This document shows, one piece after another, positions 7,269-11,573 of a stretch of DNA of 11,573 nt (position 1 is its first letter; each line of letters begins with the position of its first letter). The notes under the pieces are model-generated. The model searched no databases. It was not told the origin of the DNA and saw nothing but the letters and a program-made list of their open reading frames with translations. The stretch is taken from positions 1 through 11,573 of the forward strand of contig JARBUQ010000213.1 in the NCBI GenBank assembly GCA_029239545.1, written 5' to 3'. The DNA is from Paenibacillus sp. GTDB lineage: Bacteria; Bacillota; Bacilli; Paenibacillales; NBRC-103111. The translations under genes were made by a program, and so were the position numbers.

Positions 7269-8163
7269 ATGATACATAATCAATTAAGCGTTCCGGGAAT
7301 GGATGGGACATTATTCATTCATGGCTGCCATTTTGCCCACGTCGATGCCGAATGGTCCTATCATAAGCATCATCATTCCTCATTTGAGTTGCTCCATTGC
7401 TTGAATGGCTGCGCCATCGAGTGGATCAATGGACATTCGGTCGCTTTTAACAAAGGGGATTGGTTGTTCTTGAGCTCGGGTGTTATGCATAGCACCATCA
7501 CTAACCCGCAAACTCCTTTCGCTTACTTTACTGTACATTTTGACACGAACGATATTTTTTTATTTGAGTCCTTCCGATTCCAAGCTGCTTCCACTGCTGC
7601 ATGAGCTGGAGGCGCTGATACCGAATAGCTGGAGCGTAAAAGCAATCAAGAACGGAGATACAGAAACCGCTCAGTTAAGCGCAGCAAACAAGCTGCTGAT
7701 TCAAGGCGTCATAATCAGAATGATCGGTGAGCTGCTTGGCGTCATGAAGACAAGCACGCTTCAAAAGCCCCAACGAGCAGCTAATGTATCTGAGCTTAGC
7801 TTAGCGCATGCCATTGAACAACGGTTAAACGAAGCGGTATTCACCTCCGAAACGATTGAGAGCGTGGCGCGGCAGCTTTTTATAAGCCGCAACCGATGTA
7901 ATCTCCTATTTCAAAAGGTATACGGACTGCCGCCTCACCGCTACCTCAGTCTGTTGAAAATGAAAAAAGCGAAAGAATTAATCCTTCGCTCAGATAGCTC
8001 ACTGGAGGAAATTGGCGATAGTCTCGGTTTTTCTTGCGCCAGCAGCTTCAGTCGTCAGTTTCGACGCTGGACCGGTTATGCTCCGATGCAATTTAGACTG
8101 AAGGGAACCATGAATGTCCCAAAAAACGATACGGCCTATACAGACTCAACTCAGCCCAAGTAG
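7269..8163 (+). pseudogene. AraC-family cupin regulator broken by a frameshift
   Basis: Two overlapping frames together encode one AraC/XylS-family transcription regulator. ATG 7269 has GGAG 6 bases upstream. Its frame gives a cupin-like sensor domain (His-rich HKHHH near residues 32-36, GDWLFLSSGVMH at 63-74) and ends early at 7604. The other frame, open from 7480 to 8163, supplies the rest, including a full two-helix-turn-helix domain (about 175-278 of the joined protein) with TIESVARQLFIS, SLEEIGDSLGFS, SSFSRQFRRWTG and MKKAKELI. The frames join in a run of seven T at 7555-7561; six T would restore a 297-residue protein, normal for the family. The protein would probably have regulated the divergent dioxygenase gene and the TIM-barrel gene behind it. 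The break may be a real mutation, a sequencing error in the homopolymer, or transcriptional slippage; I cannot tell which. Confidence 0.85.
7555..7561 (+). other. T7 homopolymer at the frameshift point
   Basis: Seven consecutive T lie where the reading frame of the AraC regulator changes. Removing one T joins the cupin and helix-turn-helix parts, reading on from FDTNDIF into YLSPSDSKLL. Runs of this kind are hot spots for replication slippage, RNA polymerase slippage and sequencing error. Confidence 0.75.
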
Positions 8164-8216
8164 AGATAGCTTCTGCGGTATGAATAGATTAGCCGTTTCT
8201 CCAATCCCACTGTGCA

Positions 8217-9416
8217 TCAGTCATCAATCGCTTGATAGACTGAAGTCCAGAAATCGAGAAAAACACCGGGAGGATCAGGGGATTCCATTAGGCGCTGCGT
8301 CATAAGAATGCCAATCATGTCCTCCTTCGGGTCCGAATAACCGGTCGTGCCCACACCGCCGTCCCAGCCAAACCGCCCAGGAACCTTTTCGAGATCATCA
8401 CGCCGTGTCGTGATGCCAACGCCGAATCCCCAGCTGCTATGATCACCCAAAAAGTCGCTGGCCTCCGCCCTCTGCTTAGGTGTCAGATGGTCGATGGTCA
8501 TAAGCTCGACCGAAAGCCGTGACAGGATGCGTTCGCTAGCATAACGGCCCTTGTTCAGCATCATCTGGCAGAAAGCCATATAGTCATCAACAGTGGAGAC
8601 GAGTCCTCCACCACCAGACGGGAAAACGGGTGGGCTGCCCCATTGGCTGTCGCTCGGGTTGTCATGGACTATGAGCTCACCGTTCTGCGGATTCGTCATG
8701 TAGCTGGGTGGCAGCCTCTCCAGCTTATGTGCTGGCACGTGAAAACCCGTATCTTTCATCCCGAGCGGATCGAAGATCCGTTCGCGGAAAAAACTGTCTA
8801 ACGTCTGTCCAGAAGCACGTGCTATCAGCACCCCCAGGATATCAGAGCCAGTATGGTACATCCACGTCTCACCAGGCTGATGAATGAGCGGCAAAGCTCC
8901 GATTCGCCTCAGCCACTCGTCTGGCGCTACCAATGGAGGATTCGGCCCAGGCGCAAGCCCGGCGTCCTCCATCGCCTTCTGGATCGGGAATCGGCCAGGA
9001 GGAGCCATAATTGCTCCTATTCCGATACGGAAGGTCAGCAGATCCCGCAAGGTGATCGATCGGTTCGCAGGCACAGTATCGTCCAAATGGCCATCGATCC
9101 GCTTCAATACCCTACGGTCGGCAAGCTCGGGAAGCAGCCGATCGACGGGCTCGTCCAGCCGCAGCTTGCACTCTTCCACCAGAATCATCGCTGCAACCGC
9201 CGTGATCGGTTTCGTCATCGACGCGATGCGGAAGATCGTATCTCGAAGCATCGGTTCGCTGCCGCCAAACGCTTTCATTCCGATTGCATCAACAAATATT
9301 TCACCTTTCCGTCTGACCAGTGTGACGATTCCGGGCAATTCGCCGCGCTCCACAAAACCGGCCATAACGTCATGCATGCGACCGAGCCGTTCCCTTGATA
9401 ATCCTCCTGTACCCAT
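8217..9416 (-). CDS. Serine beta-lactamase/esterase-family hydrolase
   Basis: Predicted 399-residue member of the beta-lactamase (class C / EstB / penicillin-binding-like) superfamily. It carries the SxxK nucleophile motif Ser66-Met-Thr-Lys69 in FRIASMTKPITAV and the catalytic tyrosine Tyr187 in WMYHTGSD; the classic YxN is replaced by Y-H-T. The KTG position is probably occupied by WDGG (351-354), as in the EstB-type esterases. GGGGLVSTVDDYMAF (268-282) is also typical. AGGGGG (9423-9428) lies 6 bases before the ATG. No signal peptide or lipobox, so it is probably a cytoplasmic esterase or amidase rather than a true secreted beta-lactamase; antibiotic resistance should not be assumed. It is convergent with the regulator remnant, 53 bases away, with no clear terminator between. 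It looks more GC-rich than its neighbours, which may reflect a separate origin. The substrate is unknown. Confidence 0.85.
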   Translation of the reverse strand: MGTGGLSRERLGRMHDVMAGFVERGELPGIVTLVRRKGEIFVDAIGMKAFGGSEPMLRDTIFRIASMTKPITAVAAMILVEECKLRLDEPVDRLLPELADRRVLKRIDGHLDDTVPANRSITLRDLLTFRIGIGAIMAPPGRFPIQKAMEDAGLAPGPNPPLVAPDEWLRRIGALPLIHQPGETWMYHTGSDILGVLIARASGQTLDSFFRERIFDPLGMKDTGFHVPAHKLERLPPSYMTNPQNGELIVHDNPSDSQWGSPPVFPSGGGGLVSTVDDYMAFCQMMLNKGRYASERILSRLSVELMTIDHLTPKQRAEASDFLGDHSSWGFGVGITTRRDDLEKVPGRFGWDGGVGTTGYSDPKEDMIGILMTQRLMESPDPPGVFLDFWTSVYQAIDD

Positions 9417-9643
9417 CTTCTGCCCCCTACATTCAATTCGGTATAACCGACAAGTTACACAGCCCTGTTCAAGTTCATATCGATTGCTTCCTTTCTATTC
9501 TATCATGCGTCTTGTGGAGCGATTTCTTATAATTTGCTAAGCTGACCAGGATACTTGCCAACACAGGCAGGTTATGGCTACAATACAGATATTCATGATA
9601 GAAATGCAGAGCTTTTCGATATGTACAATATGAACAAGTCAGC

Positions 9644-10771
9644 GTGGTGAAAGAATTGAAAATAACAAACTTCCCCAACCCATCCTATGCCCAAATGTAT
9701 AGACAATCCAAGTGGATCAAATGGTTTATGTTAACCTATTGGATTGTGATCGCCGTACATTTCGCCGCGCAGCTCTTGTCATTTCTTTTACTGCCGTATT
9801 CCACGGGTGTCAGGGAATTTTATTTGAACATTTTGATTTATCCAACGCTCTTCATGAGCGGAGTTGTTGCGCTTGCCCAGCATATTCAGTATGTTGCCGT
9901 AAAATATTCCTTCATTTGCTTATTTGTAACGGGTACGATTATCTCTATGGTCATCATTCATTTGAACATGGATATTCGGATCATAGCTGCAGTTATGCTT
10001 CTACCTATCGTTTCCTCCGCCATCTTCTTCAGGCTTGATCTGACTTTATTCACAGCTGCTTTGCAAATTGTCGGTTTTTTCACCCTTTACCAATGGGATT
10101 ACTGGTTCCGAGCCTTTATGAGCCCCTTTGATTTGATTTCCATTCCTATTTTTTTCGCTATTAGCACCTTGGTTGCCAGCATTATCATCATCAGCGGTCG
10201 TGAACTCGTGAACGACCTGGAAGCAACGATGACGGCGAAGCAGGATTTAATAATTGAAAATGCCATCATGTCGAAGCTTTCCAAAACGGATGCCCTGACC
10301 AACCTGTTCAACCACATCTCTTTTCATGAATTTTATGAGAAAGCGCTAGAGTACGCCGACAAAGGAGCCCCCTTCCATCTTGCCCTGATCGATATCGATT
10401 ATTTCAAGTCGATTAATGATACTTATGGACATAGAGTGGGCGATATTATATTAACAAGGGTTTCTCAGACAATCAAAGACAACATTTCTCCAATCGATAT
10501 CGCCTCCCGTTATGGTGGTGAAGAGTTCACCATCTTATTGTTCGAGCAAACATTCGACAATGCGTACGCCTTGATCGAGAAGATCAGAACGAAAATCTCT
10601 CAGACCGTTCATGAAGAGTTGGGCGGTAAACCTGTTACTGTAAGCATCGGACTCAAAAGCTATTCCAGAACAGTCACCAAGGAGAGCTTGTTTGAGGATG
10701 TGGACGCTCTCCTCTACGCCGCCAAGCGTTCCGGCAAGAACAAGACCGTTACCCCGTTTCACCCTGCCTGA
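9644..10771 (+). CDS. Membrane-bound diguanylate cyclase (six TM segments, GGDEF)
   Basis: Predicted 375-residue enzyme making cyclic di-GMP from two GTP. Six hydrophobic segments are visible at about 26-50, 60-78, 86-105, 112-127, 131-150 and 163-184, giving a membrane sensor of unassigned type with both ends in the cytoplasm. A short helical linker (about 186-212, likely dimerising) leads to the GGDEF domain (about 213-370): KTDALTNLFNH, LIDIDYFKSINDTYGH with metal-binding Asp250, the GGEEF active-site loop at 291-295, and VSIGLKSY. The inhibitory RxxD site just before the loop reads SPID (282-285), so product inhibition is probably lost. The start is uncertain: GTG 9644 or 9647 has no clear ribosome binding site, and TTG 9656 is an alternative. 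The upstream 227-base gap shows no recognisable cyclic di-GMP riboswitch. Likely a stand-alone signalling gene. Confidence 0.88.
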   Translation: MVKELKITNFPNPSYAQMYRQSKWIKWFMLTYWIVIAVHFAAQLLSFLLLPYSTGVREFYLNILIYPTLFMSGVVALAQHIQYVAVKYSFICLFVTGTIISMVIIHLNMDIRIIAAVMLLPIVSSAIFFRLDLTLFTAALQIVGFFTLYQWDYWFRAFMSPFDLISIPIFFAISTLVASIIIISGRELVNDLEATMTAKQDLIIENAIMSKLSKTDALTNLFNHISFHEFYEKALEYADKGAPFHLALIDIDYFKSINDTYGHRVGDIILTRVSQTIKDNISPIDIASRYGGEEFTILLFEQTFDNAYALIEKIRTKISQTVHEELGGKPVTVSIGLKSYSRTVTKESLFEDVDALLYAAKRSGKNKTVTPFHPA

Positions 10772-10795
10772 ATTTTTACAATTTTCTGATTTTTA

Positions 10796-10824
10796 TTTAC
10801 ACGACGTTAACAATCCCATGTTAT
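10796..10824 (+). promoter_or_regulatory. Possible promoter of the small Gly/Ser-rich protein gene
   Basis: TTTACA (10796-10801) is followed after 17 bases by TGTTAT (10819-10824), 36 bases before the TTG start. The -35 match is good and the -10 match only four of six. No terminator hairpin is seen between the cyclase stop and this site, so read-through from the cyclase gene is also possible. Confidence 0.35.
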
Positions 10825-10845
10825 GCTGGAAGAAACCAACCTACC

Positions 10846-10853
10846 AAGGAGGA
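10846..10853 (+). promoter_or_regulatory. Strong ribosome binding site before a TTG start
   Basis: AAGGAGGA lies 7 bases before TTG at 10861. This near-perfect site is the main support for the short gene that follows and for its non-ATG start. Confidence 0.8.
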
Positions 10854-10860
10854 ATGTCAA

Positions 10861-11061
10861 TTGAAAATCGCAGCTGTAGTCATAATCGTAATGGTCGTTA
10901 TTGGGGTCATCTCTAAGTCCATTCAATCAGGGAGCGGTCGCAAGAGAAGCCATAGCAACAGCGGAGGAGATAGTGGCTTTACACACAACTCTTCGGGGGA
11001 CAGCAGTTCTGCAGGCAGCGATGGAGGATGCGGAGATGGCGGCGGCGGTGGCGGTGATTAA
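10861..11061 (+). CDS. Small one-TM protein with Gly/Ser-rich tail
   Basis: Predicted 66-residue protein of unknown function. TTG 10861 is supported by a near-perfect ribosome binding site. Residues about 3-18 form one hydrophobic helix (MKIAAVVIIVMVVIGVIS). A short basic stretch (RKRSH, about 27-31) follows, and then a disordered tail rich in Ser, Gly and Asp that ends in GGCGDGGGGGGD with a single Cys at position 57. The basic residues right after the helix suggest the tail may face the cytoplasm, though cleavage as a signal peptide cannot be excluded. There is no lipobox. Similar short membrane proteins with Gly-rich tails occur in Bacilli without an assigned role. It is not obviously a RiPP precursor: no modification enzyme lies beside it. 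It may be a stand-alone gene or follow the cyclase gene, from which it is 89 bases away. Confidence 0.65.
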   Translation: MKIAAVVIIVMVVIGVISKSIQSGSGRKRSHSNSGGDSGFTHNSSGDSSSAGSDGGCGDGGGGGGD

Positions 11062-11153
11062 GTTACACTTTTTCTATGAGAATCAGCCCTTCCTGTCTAA
11101 GAAGGCCTGCTGGCAGAGCTAAAAGGATCAAAAATACATTTCCTGACCATCAC

Positions 11154-11170
11154 AGCGTTGTCTTAACGCT
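11154..11170. repeat. Small inverted repeat over the stop codon of the partial gene
   Basis: AGCGTT (11154-11159) and AACGCT (11165-11170) form a perfect 6-bp stem with a 5-base loop straddling the stop codon. No T-run follows on either strand, so a terminator role is doubtful. The gap from 11062 to 11162 also holds an imperfect hairpin near 11086-11110 without a T-run and no convincing gene. Confidence 0.3.
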
Positions 11171-11573
11171 CTAATTGTTTCACATTATTTTGCAGGACTG
11201 AAATGGCGTATTGAATGATCTCCTCACGGGTATTCATCGGCAAATTATACTCCCCATGCATAAATGCAAACGAACTGACTTCTACCTCTTTACCTTCTTG
11301 CTGCAGCCTTCTTATTAATGAAGAGAAATTATTTAGTGGATCAAATGGAGCCCGTAATAATAATGACTTTATTTCCAAAAGCAATATTTCACAGTCCACA
11401 GCTTGATACTGCAGTCTTCCAGTCAATTTTTCAAATTGCCCTTCATATTGATCATAATGTTCGTGCAGTTCCCATGAAGGCCACTTTTCTTTTAGTCTTT
11501 CCGCGATGTTCGTATGGACAGCTGCATGCCAAATATCAATTCGCTTACTTATAGAATCTAAATGGAAGCCTGA
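11163..11573 (-). CDS. Unrecognised protein, 3' part only, runs off the right edge
   Basis: The minus strand is open from the right edge to TAA at 11163-11165, giving at least 136 residues with the start outside the window. I do not recognise the family. The visible part is mixed and mostly helical, with aromatic and charged residues: KRIDIWHAAVHTNIAERL, EKWPSWELHEHYDQYEGQF, then EILLLEIKSLLLRAPFDPLN, a SFAFMHGEYNLPMN segment and a C-terminal helix REEIIQYAISVLQ. No signal peptide or membrane segment is visible in this part. An internal ATG at 11426 would give only 87 residues, but codon use and composition continue unbroken upstream of it, so the longer partial reading is preferred. Nothing in the neighbouring genes points to its role. 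Confidence 0.65.
   Translation of the reverse strand, partial: SGFHLDSISKRIDIWHAAVHTNIAERLKEKWPSWELHEHYDQYEGQFEKLTGRLQYQAVDCEILLLEIKSLLLRAPFDPLNNFSSLIRRLQQEGKEVEVSSFAFMHGEYNLPMNTREEIIQYAISVLQNNVKQLER

Noticed and set aside
7480..7604. Second regulator fragment as an independent gene starting at ATG 7480
   Set aside because: Its first residues are an out-of-frame translation of the cupin domain; only the part after the T7 run is native protein.
9417..9643. Possible cyclic di-GMP riboswitch or promoter (TATAAT at 9528-9533, hairpin at 9554-9571)
   Set aside because: No matching -35 hexamer lies 16-18 bases upstream of TATAAT, and the conserved GEMM elements are absent.
9475..9678. Minus-strand reading frame of 67 codons before the cyclase gene
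   Set aside because: It overlaps the cyclase start, lacks a clear ribosome binding site and has no recognisable protein features.
10861..11061. Small Gly-rich protein as a RiPP or bacteriocin precursor
   Set aside because: No modification enzyme, protease or transporter lies nearby, and the hydrophobic N-terminus looks like a membrane helix rather than a leader peptide.

Overview
The window looks like a chromosomal segment from a Gram-positive Bacillota bacterium, most likely Paenibacillus or a close relative. The pointers are strong AGGAGG-type ribosome binding sites, TTG and GTG starts, a secreted protein ending in two copies of the immunoglobulin-like repeat common in Paenibacillus and Bacillus chitinases, and an AraC regulator divergent from carbohydrate-related genes. 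This is inferred from reading the sequence; no database search was possible. I see no rRNA, tRNA, CRISPR array, insertion sequence or prophage gene.

Left part (1-4422, plus strand): a probable promoter and a leader of about 120 bases precede a two-gene secreted operon. The first gene encodes a DUF4091/GH123-like glycosidase. Thirteen bases later comes a modular secreted protein with a CBM9/DOMON-like domain, OmpL47/Ig-like domains and two tandem C-terminal repeats. A clear rho-independent terminator closes the operon. Together these look like extracellular binding and cleavage of a polysaccharide or amino-sugar glycan.

Middle part (4544-8163): two minus-strand genes, a phytanoyl-CoA-type Fe(II)/2-oxoglutarate dioxygenase followed 109 bases later by a cytoplasmic TIM-barrel protein resembling glycoside-hydrolase-like families. 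Divergent from them is a cupin-AraC regulator that is broken by a one-base frameshift in a run of seven T. In the intact state the regulator probably sensed a small ligand and controlled the divergent pair.

Right part (8217-11573): a minus-strand serine beta-lactamase/esterase-family protein, a plus-strand six-TM diguanylate cyclase with a degenerate inhibitory site, a small one-TM glycine/serine-rich protein, and the 3' end of an unrecognised minus-strand gene that stays open to the right edge.

The most notable points are the frameshifted regulator, the unusual dioxygenase plus TIM-barrel pair, the diguanylate cyclase lacking its RxxD site, and the edge-truncated unknown gene. I found no convincing evidence of a wholly new multi-gene system; the dioxygenase/TIM-barrel/AraC trio is the best candidate for undescribed biochemistry.
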